DNA from: Planktothrix agardhii NIES-204
GTDB lineage: Bacteria > Cyanobacteriota > Cyanobacteriia > Cyanobacteriales > Microcoleaceae
Reading direction: 5' to 3'
DNA: 64,000 nucleotides
NCBI GenBank assembly: GCA_003609755.1
Contig: AP017991.1
Span: 372,001-436,000, forward strand
Below, piece by piece: positions 7,434 to 15,733 of this stretch (position 1 is the first letter of the stretch; each line of letters begins with the position of its first letter). The notes under the pieces were generated by a model that saw nothing but the letters and a program-made list of their open reading frames with translations, was not told the origin of the DNA and made no database searches. The position numbers were made by a program, and so were the translations under genes.

Positions 7434-7820
7434 TCACGGATATTTCCATAAATTGAGTTCTGATATAAACCGATAATCTCGTTGGTTTTTACTCAGTAGG
7501 GGAATTTTGTACTCAATAGCTGTGGCAGAAATTAGAGCGTCTGGTATTAAGAGTCCATGACTAAGATAGTAATAATTAATCAGTTGTTCTGCTCTAACAG
7601 ATATCTGTTGGTTTAGTTGGAGGATAATAAACTGTTTAAGGAATTTTTCTAAAGATTCTAATTCTCTTTTATTACGACATCCAACCATTAATTCTAATTT
7701 AGTAATTATACTAATTGTTAGCAATGATTTTTGCGATTCTTGCACAAGAAGTTCTTGAGCAATTATGTCGTTATTTGCGAAATCAATTAAAATATCTGTA
7801 TCAATTAGAATAGATTCCAT
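7434..7820 (-). CDS. PIN-domain toxin (VapC-like, third pair)
   Basis: 128 residues. MESILIDTDILIDF supplies Asp7, KLELMVGCR the conserved Glu, and LLIPDALISATA the third acidic residue; a fourth (usually Asp near the C-terminus) is less clear in LLSKNQRDYRFI. It is expected to be an endoribonuclease toxin. The start lies 1 bp after the antitoxin stop (7822), so the pair is an operon. It converges with the STAND gene, with 30 bp between the stops. Confidence 0.85.
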   Translation of the reverse strand: MESILIDTDILIDFANNDIIAQELLVQESQKSLLTISIITKLELMVGCRNKRELESLEKFLKQFIILQLNQQISVRAEQLINYYYLSHGLLIPDALISATAIEYKIPLLSKNQRDYRFISELNLWKYP

Positions 7821-7821
7821 G

Positions 7822-8064
7822 TTACTGATGCCAATGTTGTTGTCGGATATTTCTCACCCATTGGGTACTATTTTGAGTCTCTGGGCGATCGCTCCACATT
7901 CCAATAAAAGGTTGATCTTCTAATTGCAGAGAATTAATCGGTGGCTTTTTTTCTATTTCATACCGTCTTTTTAAAACAGCGACCAGATCAGCAATAATTT
8001 CTTGAGCTTCTTCTGGTAGTTCTTGAATATCTATCAGTAGTTGTTCAGAAGAAAAGAGAGTCAT
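7822..8064 (-). CDS. Antitoxin of the third VapBC-type pair
   Basis: 80 residues. An N-terminal helical stretch (SEQLLIDIQELPEEAQEIIADLVAVLKRRYE) is followed by a C-terminal segment with FIGMWSDRPETQNSTQWVRNIRQQHW. This layout, with the GMWxDRxDMxDSxxWVRxLRxxxW-type tail, is usual for small antitoxins next to PIN toxins. It lies 1 bp upstream of the toxin. How it binds DNA is not obvious from the sequence. Confidence 0.8.
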   Translation of the reverse strand: MTLFSSEQLLIDIQELPEEAQEIIADLVAVLKRRYEIEKKPPINSLQLEDQPFIGMWSDRPETQNSTQWVRNIRQQHWHQ

Positions 8065-8168
8065 ATTAATTTTCGGGAAAATACAATGATTTGATGTTTA
8101 GATGATATTATAACAAATATAACCGATCACCATCGTTGTCAAATCAGATCCGGCGATCGCTCGATATT

Positions 8169-8252
8169 TCAGTTACTCTCTATCATGTATAGCAGAATCC
8201 CTTGGGCGATCGCTTGAGCCATGCGACAGCGTTGAGCCGGATCACGTAACAT
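8169..8252 (-). pseudogene. Possible fragment of a peptidoglycan amidase C-terminus
   Basis: A 27-codon frame reads MLRDPAQRCRMAQAIAQGIL and a short tail. It recalls the last helix of cyanobacterial N-acetylmuramoyl-L-alanine amidases (a DPxxxxRMAxAIAxGI pattern). There is no sign of the rest of the gene, and the frame includes a HIP1 octamer. It may be a degraded remnant or chance. It lies in the spacer between the third toxin-antitoxin pair and argB. Confidence 0.25.
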
Positions 8253-8294
8253 AGAGACTCAACAGCTTATCGGGTGAAAACTATCGGTGAATCT

Positions 8295-9188
8295 TTACCG
8301 CATAAATTCAGAAGCGACAATCATAGTGCCTATACCTGAATCAGTGAAGACTTCTTGTAATAAAGCATGGGGAACACGACCATCTAAAATATGAGCAGCC
8401 CGCACACCTTGGGCTAAACTTCTGACACAACAATTAACTTTAGGAATCATACCCCCGGAAACAATTCCTTGATCAATTAATTGTCGGGCTTCCTGAATAT
8501 TAACTTGTGCAATTAAGGTATCAGGATTATGATAATCCTCCAAAATTCCGGCTGTATCTGTTAACAGAATTAACTTTTCAGCACCCAAGGCGGCCGCAAT
8601 TTCCCCGGCGACCGTATCGGCATTCATATTATAAGCCTGTCCATCTTCATCCGTTGCCACACTAGAAACTACGGGAATATAACCACTACTTACCAAAGAC
8701 TCTAAAAGTTTAGTATTGACACTACTGACTTCTCCCACAAAACCAATATCGGCTTGACCTTCGGGACGAGCTTTAATTAAGTTAGCATCCTTGCCACATA
8801 AGCCAACAGCTTCCCCTCCCGCCTGGTTAATCAGAGAAACAATTTCCTTATTCACCCGACCCACTAACACCATTTCCACTACATCCATCGTTGCAGCATC
8901 GGTGACTCGCAACCCATTTTTAAATTGAGGCTCAATTCCCAATTTAATCAACCAACTATTAATTTCTGGGCCACCGCCATGAACCACCACCACCCGAATT
9001 CCGACAAAAGATAGTAACACAATATCCTGCATCACCTTATCTTTGAGGCTACTATCTTTCATCGCAGCCCCCCCATATTTCACCACAATCGTGCGATTAG
9101 AAAACTTTTGAATATAGGGGAGAGCTTCACTGAGAATTTTAGCACGAACTGCTGTATCTGCTTGGTCAAAATCGCTATGTTTAAGCAT
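8295..9188 (-). CDS. argB: Acetylglutamate kinase
   Basis: 297 residues, the usual length. It phosphorylates N-acetyl-L-glutamate in the second step of arginine synthesis. Visible motifs are the N-terminal [11 protein letters not shown] with its ATP-binding Lys, [14 protein letters not shown] for acetylglutamate binding, [26 protein letters not shown] and [11 protein letters not shown]. The C-terminal [27 protein letters not shown] is the part that in cyanobacteria binds arginine and PII (GlnB), so feedback and nitrogen control are likely. It is the last of a run of minus-strand genes after mreBCD, 79 bp from mreD, so it may be read from the same transcript. Confidence 0.96.
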   Translation of the reverse strand: MLKHSDFDQADTAVRAKILSEALPYIQKFSNRTIVVKYGGAAMKDSSLKDKVMQDIVLLSFVGIRVVVVHGGGPEINSWLIKLGIEPQFKNGLRVTDAATMDVVEMVLVGRVNKEIVSLINQAGGEAVGLCGKDANLIKARPEGQADIGFVGEVSSVNTKLLESLVSSGYIPVVSSVATDEDGQAYNMNADTVAGEIAAALGAEKLILLTDTAGILEDYHNPDTLIAQVNIQEARQLIDQGIVSGGMIPKVNCCVRSLAQGVRAAHILDGRVPHALLQEVFTDSGIGTMIVASEFMR

Positions 9189-9267
9189 ATAAGTTTCGGT
9201 GAGAGCGTGTAGAAGCGAGTTCCCTGAGATCTTTGTGAATTAACCCAACTCTCAAGCAAACCCGCCC

Positions 9268-9807
9268 CTAAGATTTTAGTTGATTTGAGGTTTCCAGAAA
9301 TGCCCACCAGCGATTAAGCGGCAGATAGATGACAGGAGCCCACAAACTACTCAAAATTGCTGTGGACAGTGCTACCCGTTGTTGATGTCGGAATAATTCA
9401 TCTAAAGCCGAATATCCAAAACTGTTCAATTGAAAACCTCGGATAGCTTCTACCAAAATCGCCATTCCAAAAACAATCACAGCGACGGAAATAAAATCCT
9501 CTTGAATTTTTTTAATAATTCGTTTATACATCACTACAGTTAAAAGACTAACAATCACCAAGGAAATAATATGGGAAGGAGAAGAAACTGTTAATCCATC
9601 TAAAATCAACCCACAGCATAAACCCCCGACCATAGCCTGTAAAAAAGATCGTTTAATACTCCAAGTCACCAGCCAAATTAACACCCAATTCGGGGTAATT
9701 CCAAAGAGTTCTAACCCAGGAATCCGAACCAAGGATAACCAAATACAAACCATTAAAGAAATAATGGTAATCATCAAATTTAAAACTTGATAAAGCTGAA
9801 AAAACAT
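9268..9807 (-). CDS. mreD: Rod shape-determining protein MreD
   Basis: 179 residues with five or six hydrophobic segments and little conserved sequence, as expected of MreD. The placement is decisive: it follows mreC (28 bp) and mreB on the same strand. MreD is an inner-membrane part of the elongasome that links MreB and MreC to peptidoglycan synthases. The motifs PNWVLIWLVTWSIKRS and GLILDGLTVSSPSHIISLV resemble other cyanobacterial MreD proteins. The upstream spacer holds TGATCACTGATTACTGACTA short repeats. Confidence 0.85.
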   Translation of the reverse strand: MFFQLYQVLNLMITIISLMVCIWLSLVRIPGLELFGITPNWVLIWLVTWSIKRSFLQAMVGGLCCGLILDGLTVSSPSHIISLVIVSLLTVVMYKRIIKKIQEDFISVAVIVFGMAILVEAIRGFQLNSFGYSALDELFRHQQRVALSTAILSSLWAPVIYLPLNRWWAFLETSNQLKS

Positions 9808-9835
9808 ATTTATTGTACGGATTACTGATCACTGA

Positions 9836-10612
9836 TTACTGACTACTGTTGACTGGTTTTTGATTCGGATAAATAATCACCCATTCCACAGAAGAAACAG
9901 AAGCAAAAAACTCAACAATTGCTTCGGGGGATGGGGCTTTATTCATATCTACAGAAACGACTTTACCAATGGGCAAACCTTCAGGGACAAGCTGGCTATA
10001 ACTAGAAGTAACAACCACATCTCCCACCTTGACTTTAGGATCACTTTCAAAAAATTCCATGATTCCTTGTTCGGTCGAATTTCCCTTGAGAAATCCCATA
10101 TTGCGACTGCGACTAATTGTCACCCCAATCCGACTCATCGGATCACTCAAAAGCATCACCTTACTGGTACTAGGTGTCACGCTCATCACCCGTCCAATTA
10201 ATCCCCCAGGAGCCACCACTAAATCCTGATTCCGAACCCCCTGCTGACTCCCACGACCAATAATAATTTGTTTCCACCAAGAATCAGCACTGCGACCAAT
10301 CACAGGAGCCACAATTCCCTTACCCTGTTTTTTAGAAGCGACATAATTTAAAATATCCTGAAACTTTTGATTTTGGTTTTTCAGTTCTTGAATTTGAGCT
10401 TCTAACTGATTAATTCGAGGATCAATTTGTCGAACAATTTTTTCCTGTTCCATTACTGTTGATGTCGATAAATGAAACGGACGAGTTACCCAATAATACA
10501 TTTCATATAAAGCAGCCCCTTGAGTTTGTCGCACTAACCAAGCGGCTAAAATTGCCAAACCCAGTAAAAAAAATTGATTCCGACTGCGACTCCACCAACT
10601 GCGTGTTTGCAT
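9836..10612 (-). CDS. mreC: Rod shape-determining protein MreC
   Basis: 258 residues: one N-terminal transmembrane helix (about 13-31), a periplasmic coiled coil (about 65-95, EQEKIVRQIDPRINQLEAQIQELKNQNQ) and the beta-rich MreC core (VVAPGGLIGRVMSVTPSTSKVMLLSDP, VGDVVVTSSYSQLVPEGLPIGKV). MreC connects the MreB filament to cell-wall enzymes. It lies between mreB and mreD in the standard order. A 77-bp gap from mreB contains AATTATTAATTATCAATT-type repeats that could form a hairpin. Confidence 0.94.
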   Translation of the reverse strand: MQTRSWWSRSRNQFFLLGLAILAAWLVRQTQGAALYEMYYWVTRPFHLSTSTVMEQEKIVRQIDPRINQLEAQIQELKNQNQKFQDILNYVASKKQGKGIVAPVIGRSADSWWKQIIIGRGSQQGVRNQDLVVAPGGLIGRVMSVTPSTSKVMLLSDPMSRIGVTISRSRNMGFLKGNSTEQGIMEFFESDPKVKVGDVVVTSSYSQLVPEGLPIGKVVSVDMNKAPSPEAIVEFFASVSSVEWVIIYPNQKPVNSSQ

Positions 10613-10689
10613 ACCGATTAAAATTAACTGTGAAAATAATTAATAATTGATAATTGTTTTTTTCAGGGTCAATTACCAATTATCAATTG

Positions 10690-11730
10690 TTACAGATTTC
10701 GGGAACCCCCAGTAAAAACCCGTTCTAACTGTTTGAAATTTTCTAATACCCGACCTGTGCCCAATACCACACAACACAGAGGGTCAGCCGCAATATGGGT
10801 AATAATTCCGGTTTCGTGGCTAATCAAGGCGTCGATACCCTTGAGTAAGGCTCCTCCACCCGCCAACATAATTCCCCGGTCAATGATATCCGCAGCCAGT
10901 TCTGGAGGAGTGCGTTCTAAAGTGCGTTTGACCGAATCAATAATAACCGATAAAGGTTCAACCATACTTTCGCGCACCTCCGTGGATTTAATGGTAACGG
11001 TGCGAGGTAAACCAGATAATAAATGAATCCCCCGTACTTCCATAATCATTTCTTCATCGGCGGCCGGATTCGGGTAAGCTGAACCCATCTTAATTTTGAT
11101 ATCCTCAGCCGTTTGTTCTCCAATCACTAAGTTATGAACTTTTTTCATATACAAAATGATCGCATCGTTGAGTTCATCTCCAGCCACCCGCACGGACTCG
11201 CTCAATACCGTTCCCTGTAAACTCAGCACCGCGACTTCTGTAGTACCGCCCCCAATATCCACAATCATATTTCCCGTCGCTTCCGAAACGGGTAAACCTG
11301 CACCAATCGCCGCGGCCACAGGTTCATCAATTAGTCGCACGTCCCGCGCCCCGGCTTGAGAAGCCGCTTCAATCACCGCCCGGCGTTCTACTCCAGTGAC
11401 TCCACTGGGAATTCCAATCACAATTCGAGGAGCAATCAGGGTTTTTCCCTGATTCACCCGCCGAATAAAATGTTTGAGCATTTGTTCGGCTGCATCAAAG
11501 TCCGCAATCACCCCATCCCGCAGGGGTCGTAGCACAACTACATTTTCGGGAGTGCGGCCTAACATTTTTTTGGCTTCCTCTCCTACCGCCAACGGGACTT
11601 TTTCTAGTCTGTCAATAGCGACAACCGAGGGTTCTTGTAGTACAATGCCCTTACCCGATACATAAATCAATGTGTTAGCAGTCCCTAGGTCAATGCCCAT
11701 GTCCTGCGAAAAACGACTAAAAAGACCCAC
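10690..11730 (-). CDS. mreB: Rod shape-determining protein MreB (actin homologue)
   Basis: 346 residues from the GTG at 11728-11730, giving (M)GLFSRFSQDMGIDLGTANTLIYVSG, the normal cyanobacterial N-terminus. GGGAAAG lies 5-6 bases upstream. A longer frame from 11760 adds ten residues that do not fit the family. Actin-fold ATP motifs are seen: DLGTANT (phosphate 1), IVDIGGGTTEVAVLS (phosphate 2) and IMLAGGGALLKGID (adenosine). The N-terminal RFSQ segment can form the membrane-binding amphipathic helix. MreB filaments direct lateral wall growth. It is first gene of mreBCD. Confidence 0.96.
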   Translation of the reverse strand: MGLFSRFSQDMGIDLGTANTLIYVSGKGIVLQEPSVVAIDRLEKVPLAVGEEAKKMLGRTPENVVVLRPLRDGVIADFDAAEQMLKHFIRRVNQGKTLIAPRIVIGIPSGVTGVERRAVIEAASQAGARDVRLIDEPVAAAIGAGLPVSEATGNMIVDIGGGTTEVAVLSLQGTVLSESVRVAGDELNDAIILYMKKVHNLVIGEQTAEDIKIKMGSAYPNPAADEEMIMEVRGIHLLSGLPRTVTIKSTEVRESMVEPLSVIIDSVKRTLERTPPELAADIIDRGIMLAGGGALLKGIDALISHETGIITHIAADPLCCVVLGTGRVLENFKQLERVFTGGSRNL

Positions 11731-11923
11731 TATTCTTTCCCTATAAAAAATTAACAGCAATCCTTTCGGAGTGTCCGTAAGGGCGACTAACCGATGTAGA
11801 TTGTATTATGTTTTGGGTTGTGCGTCTAGTCATCACGGCTGAGAACTTCAACCCAAAATTTCTAGCCATCGGTTTTCAGGATCATAGTTCACTTCGTGGG
11901 ATAGAATACCGGATCAGTGATAA

Positions 11924-13039
11924 TCAACCAATCCCCTCAATAATCGGATGGAAGTAAAACGCAATACCCAAAACGGTATAAGCAGCCAAGAGTAAAACCC
12001 CCTCCAACCAATCGGAACGGCCATCGGAACTGACGGAATTAGCAATTAACACAGACACGGCAACGGCGATTAATTCAAAGGGGTTAAAATTCAAATCCAT
12101 CGGTTGGCCTAATATCCATCCGGCTAAAACTAACACAGGGGCCACAAATAAGGCAATTTGTAAACTCGAACCCAAGGCCACGGATACGGATAAATCCATT
12201 TTATTTTTCATAGCCACGGTAACGGCGGTGGCGTGTTCAGCCGCGTTACCAATAATGGGAACTAAAATTACCCCGGTAAATAATGCTGTTAGTCCCAAAC
12301 TAGAGGTAGCTTCCTCTAAAGTCCCCACCAATAATTCCGACTCGAAGGCTACAGTTAGGGTAGCCAATAACAAAACCCCAATCCACAGCTTTAAATTCAC
12401 ATTTTCTGCCTCATGTCCGGCTTCTTCTGGGGTGATTTCGCCGTCTTCATCGTTTTCGGCCACTCCCACATCATATAAATAGGAGTGGGTTTTCATCGAA
12501 AACAGCAGGGTAAGAACATAAACCGTAATTAAAACCACCGCCACCGCCGCCGAGAGGGTTTGCATGGTGGATTCCTCAATGCCAATGGAGGTAACATCTA
12601 CTGCCGTTGGTACTAAAATAGCAATTATCGCTAAATTCATGGCCGAGGCATTCAAACGGGCAATCACGGGCTGGAATTTTTGCTCTTTGAAGCGTAAACC
12701 TCCTAAGAACATGGATAAACCCATAACTAATAGTAGGTTTCCTATAATTGAGCCGACTAAACTGGATTTGACCACATCAATTAATCCAGCATTCAGGGCG
12801 ACAACTCCAATAATTAATTCCGTTGCATTCCCAAAGGTGGCATTTAACAACCCGCCTAAATTCGGGCCCAGGACGACGGCTATTTCTTCGGTTGCAGTTC
12901 CCATCCAACCCGCTAAGGGGATAATCGCTAAGGCTGAGGTGACAAATACAATAGTTGATCCCCACTCCAAAAAGTGACCCGCAATCGAAATCGGCACAAA
13001 AATTAACAGGGCGGAGAGTATAGTTTTTGTATTCAACAT
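11924..13039 (-). CDS. cax: Calcium/proton exchanger, CaCA superfamily (Cax type)
   Basis: 371 residues with about eleven hydrophobic segments. The two alpha-repeats of Ca2+/H+ antiporters are plain: GNATELIIGVVALNAGL with GSIIGNLLLVMG in the first half, and GNAAEHATAVTVAMKNKMDL with VALGSSLQIALFVAP in the second. An acidic cytosolic loop (GVAENDEDGEITPEEAGHEAE) lies between them. Such proteins use the proton gradient to expel Ca2+; the Synechocystis homologue is needed for salt tolerance and calcium handling. It is monocistronic and faces away from pyrFE. Confidence 0.93.
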   Translation of the reverse strand: MLNTKTILSALLIFVPISIAGHFLEWGSTIVFVTSALAIIPLAGWMGTATEEIAVVLGPNLGGLLNATFGNATELIIGVVALNAGLIDVVKSSLVGSIIGNLLLVMGLSMFLGGLRFKEQKFQPVIARLNASAMNLAIIAILVPTAVDVTSIGIEESTMQTLSAAVAVVLITVYVLTLLFSMKTHSYLYDVGVAENDEDGEITPEEAGHEAENVNLKLWIGVLLLATLTVAFESELLVGTLEEATSSLGLTALFTGVILVPIIGNAAEHATAVTVAMKNKMDLSVSVALGSSLQIALFVAPVLVLAGWILGQPMDLNFNPFELIAVAVSVLIANSVSSDGRSDWLEGVLLLAAYTVLGIAFYFHPIIEGIG

Positions 13040-13160
13040 TTCAGTAATCAGTTATCAGTAATCAGTTATCAGTTGTAGGGGGCGGGTTCATCGGCGATTT
13101 AGGTAATTAACAAAGATCTAAAATAACCCGCCAGTACCAGTAATCAGTAATCAGTTATTA
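13039..13160. repeat. Short tandem repeats (TCAGTAATCAGTTA type) with a GGGCGGGTT element
   Basis: Two clusters of CAGTAATCAGTTATCAGTAA units (13039-13075 and 13136-13158) flank GGGGGCGGGTTCATCGGCGA through AATAACCCGCC. The latter is a degenerate member of the palindromic family found intact at 39432-39496. It occupies the divergent spacer between cax and pyrFE. Confidence 0.65.
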
Positions 13161-13194
13161 GCGGTAGAATTTATCATAGAACCTGTTGGCACGA

Positions 13195-13236
13195 CAAGAC
13201 CAGATCAACAAATATTAATTTTTTGATCTGGTCTTG
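13195..13236. promoter_or_regulatory. Perfect 14-bp inverted repeat between divergent genes
   Basis: CAAGACCAGATCAA (13195-13208) pairs exactly with TTGATCTGGTCTTG (13223-13236) around a 14-base AT-rich loop. It lies 64 bp upstream of pyrFE and about 155 bp upstream of cax. No T-run follows on either strand, so a simple terminator is unlikely. It could be an operator or a 5'-UTR hairpin of pyrFE. Confidence 0.5.
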
Positions 13237-13300
13237 CCAGAGGTTATAATTGGAATCAACATCTGTAATCCATGTAAACCGTTAATATTTAACCTTAAAA

Positions 13301-14764
13301 ATGAACTTTTTTAACCAATTATTGGCAGCAATTGAACGGCAAAATAGTTTACTTTATCTTGCCCTAGAACCTGATCCCGATAGCCATATTTTTGAAATTG
13401 GAAATTGTGGGGGAATTGATGGCGATCGCTCTGATATTATTGAACAATGGCAGGAATGGCTAGGTTTTATTATTCGAGAAACTTCGGAATTTGTCTGTGC
13501 CTATAAACTCTCTTTCGGGTTTTATTTGGGTTTGGGGATACCTGGTTTAAAACTATTGGAAAAAACCATAAAATTAATTCCGCCTAATATTCCGATTATT
13601 TTAGATGCCAAACATAGCGATTTGAATTCTAGTACCGTTTTTGCTCGTTTTGTCTTTGAAGATTTAAAGGTTGGCGCTTGTACCTTAACTCCTTATGCCG
13701 GATTAGATCAAGTTGCACCCTTTTTAGTTTATCCTGATCAAGGGGTTTTTATTTCCTGTGCCACGGCTAATCCTTCGGCTTCTATTATTCAAGAATATCC
13801 TCAATCTCAACAACCTTTATATTTAGAATTAGTCCGGGTATCTCAAACTTGGGGAACTCCTGAACAATTGGGATTATTAGCGGGAATGGTACCGGATATG
13901 TTGGCAAAAATTCGTCAAGCTGCACCGGAACAATTTATCTTATTAGAGGGGGATGTAGCTGAAGAAAATGATTTAATGGATGTAGAAGATTTAACCCCAA
14001 TTTTAGCCGCAGGGTTGAGTTTAAATGGCGATCGCTTATTAATACCTATTCCTCCTAAATTATTAGAAAAAGAAACCGTCAGAACCGAAATTAAACAGTT
14101 AAGAGATCAAATTAATGAAGAACGACAACAGGTAATCAGAGGAAATCCTACCTGTGATTTATGGTTGCCCGATGTTTGTTTTTTAAGACATCAACCCCAT
14201 CGAGATTTAATTTTACAATTGTATGATATTGGCTGTATTATTTTTGGAGATCATGTTCAAGCATCGGGAGAAACTTTCCCCTATTATATTGACTTGAGAC
14301 GGATTATTTCAACTCCCCAAATTTTTCATCAAATTGTTGGTGCCTATGGGGATATTTTAGAAACCCTAAGTTTTGATCGAATTGCGGGTATTCCCTATGG
14401 TTCTTTACCAACAGCAACCGGGTTATCATTAAGATTACAACGTCCGATGATCTTTCCCCGAAAAGAAGTTAAAGCCTATGGTGCAGGACGATTAATTGAA
14501 GGACATTTTCAGCCAGGGGAAACTATTGTAGTGGTGGATGATATTTTAATTACGGGAAATAGTGTAATAAAAGGAGCCCAAAAGCTACAATCTGCGGGAT
14601 TAAAAGTTAATGATATTGTGGTTTTAATTGATCACGAAGGAGGAGTTAAAGAAAAATTAAAAGATAATAATTATCAAGCCCATGCGGTATTAACCCTTTC
14701 TGAAATCGCAGAAACCTTGTATGAAGCGAACCGAATTACCGAAGAACAGTTTAACTTTTTTTAA
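13301..14764 (+). CDS. pyrFE: Bifunctional orotidine-5'-phosphate decarboxylase / orotate phosphoribosyltransferase
   Basis: 487 residues joining the last two enzymes of UMP synthesis. The N-terminal part (about 1-265) is PyrF: YLALEPDPD, the catalytic DAKHSD at 102-107 with Lys104, and the TLTPYAGLDQVAPF loop. The C-terminal part (about 290-487) is PyrE, with the PRPP-binding motif ETIVVVDDILITGNS at 407-421. The domain order is the reverse of eukaryotic UMP synthase; the PyrF-PyrE order is known in cyanobacteria. Fusion would let OMP pass between active sites. It starts with AAAATGAAC without a strong ribosome binding site and appears monocistronic. Confidence 0.93.
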   Translation: MNFFNQLLAAIERQNSLLYLALEPDPDSHIFEIGNCGGIDGDRSDIIEQWQEWLGFIIRETSEFVCAYKLSFGFYLGLGIPGLKLLEKTIKLIPPNIPIILDAKHSDLNSSTVFARFVFEDLKVGACTLTPYAGLDQVAPFLVYPDQGVFISCATANPSASIIQEYPQSQQPLYLELVRVSQTWGTPEQLGLLAGMVPDMLAKIRQAAPEQFILLEGDVAEENDLMDVEDLTPILAAGLSLNGDRLLIPIPPKLLEKETVRTEIKQLRDQINEERQQVIRGNPTCDLWLPDVCFLRHQPHRDLILQLYDIGCIIFGDHVQASGETFPYYIDLRRIISTPQIFHQIVGAYGDILETLSFDRIAGIPYGSLPTATGLSLRLQRPMIFPRKEVKAYGAGRLIEGHFQPGETIVVVDDILITGNSVIKGAQKLQSAGLKVNDIVVLIDHEGGVKEKLKDNNYQAHAVLTLSEIAETLYEANRITEEQFNFF

Positions 14765-14833
14765 AGGGAATAGGGAATGGGTTTTGGGGAATGGGAAAAA
14801 TAATATTACTAGAGATTCCTGTTTTTTTAGTGT

Positions 14834-15247
14834 TTAGTGGGGATAACCTTGAGGATTAATTTGCTGTAATTGCAAAACTTGACTAACAACTTCCGATAAC
14901 TTTTGAGCATCAAAGGGTTTAGTGAGATATTCACTCGCGCCCGCTAGACGGCCTTGAACCTTATCAAAAGCACCGTCCCTTGATGTTAACATAATAATAG
15001 GCAAATTCTGAAACTGAGGAATACTACGAACGGTGCGACAGAGTTCTAGGCCATCAATTCCCGGCATAGCCACATCCAGAAGTAAAACCGAAACAGCTTC
15101 ATGGTAAATTGTGGATAAAGCGTCTACAGCATTATCAGCAACAAGGACACGATATTCTTTCCCTAATGCCTGTTGGACGAGTCCTTGCATGACTTTACTA
15201 TCGTCAACGGCTAAAATGGTGAGTATAGAACTTTGAGATACTGACAT
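14834..15247 (-). CDS. Single-domain (CheY-like) response regulator
   Basis: 137 residues, a receiver domain only: acidic pair Asp15-Asp16 in LAVDDSKVMQ, phosphoacceptor Asp58 in LLLDVAMPGIDGLEL, Thr in IIMLTSRDG and Lys in EYLTKPF. All phosphotransfer residues are present. No output domain follows, as in CheY, PilG and PixG. It diverges from the large LOV histidine kinase (start 15734), an arrangement that suggests it may be that kinase's target. A role in phototaxis or pilus control is possible but not shown. Confidence 0.9.
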   Translation of the reverse strand: MSVSQSSILTILAVDDSKVMQGLVQQALGKEYRVLVADNAVDALSTIYHEAVSVLLLDVAMPGIDGLELCRTVRSIPQFQNLPIIMLTSRDGAFDKVQGRLAGASEYLTKPFDAQKLSEVVSQVLQLQQINPQGYPH

Positions 15248-15733
15248 AGTGATTCATGTTCCGTGAGTCGAGATGCCCTGCTCATCTGTAATCAAACCTA
15301 TAAAAAATAGCCTTGATTGTTGGATCTGAGTCCGACTATCTATTATTTTCATTATAGTTGAAAAGGATTCGTTCGTTTTAATATCAATAATTCTATACTT
15401 TTAAGCCGAATAATGATTAAGAAATTTGATCAAATCTGTTTTCGGTGTTTGTGATTGATCTAATCGCGAAAAATTGGATCTTTCTTTGTTAAGATTAAAG
15501 TAGATTAAAAAAGTTGTGTGAGATCAGGACGTTTGGACAAACAATGTCATACAGCTAAGGCGAGTCAAACAAAAGTCAGATGTCGGGTAACAGTTGGGGT
15601 GTTGAGGTGTTAAGGTGTTGAGGTGTTAGCGACTAACCCTTGACCCCTCAGTTAATATGAACATCTCATCCCAAAAAGCTAAATACCCAGTTGCTGATAT
15701 CTAGCCACTCCCTTTGTATGGTGATTACCGGTC
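15248..15733. other. Divergent spacer between the CheY-like gene and the LOV kinase gene
   Basis: 486 bp that must hold both promoters. GTGTTGAGGTGTTAAGGTGT and related octamer repeats lie at about 15598-15633, a short tandem repeat. The rest is AT-rich without a clear reading frame or hairpin terminator. No promoter box stands out enough to name. Confidence 0.5.

Noticed and set aside
12228-12977. Plus-strand open frames opposite the Ca2+/H+ exchanger gene
   Set aside because: They are antisense to a clearly conserved membrane protein, with no start signals.
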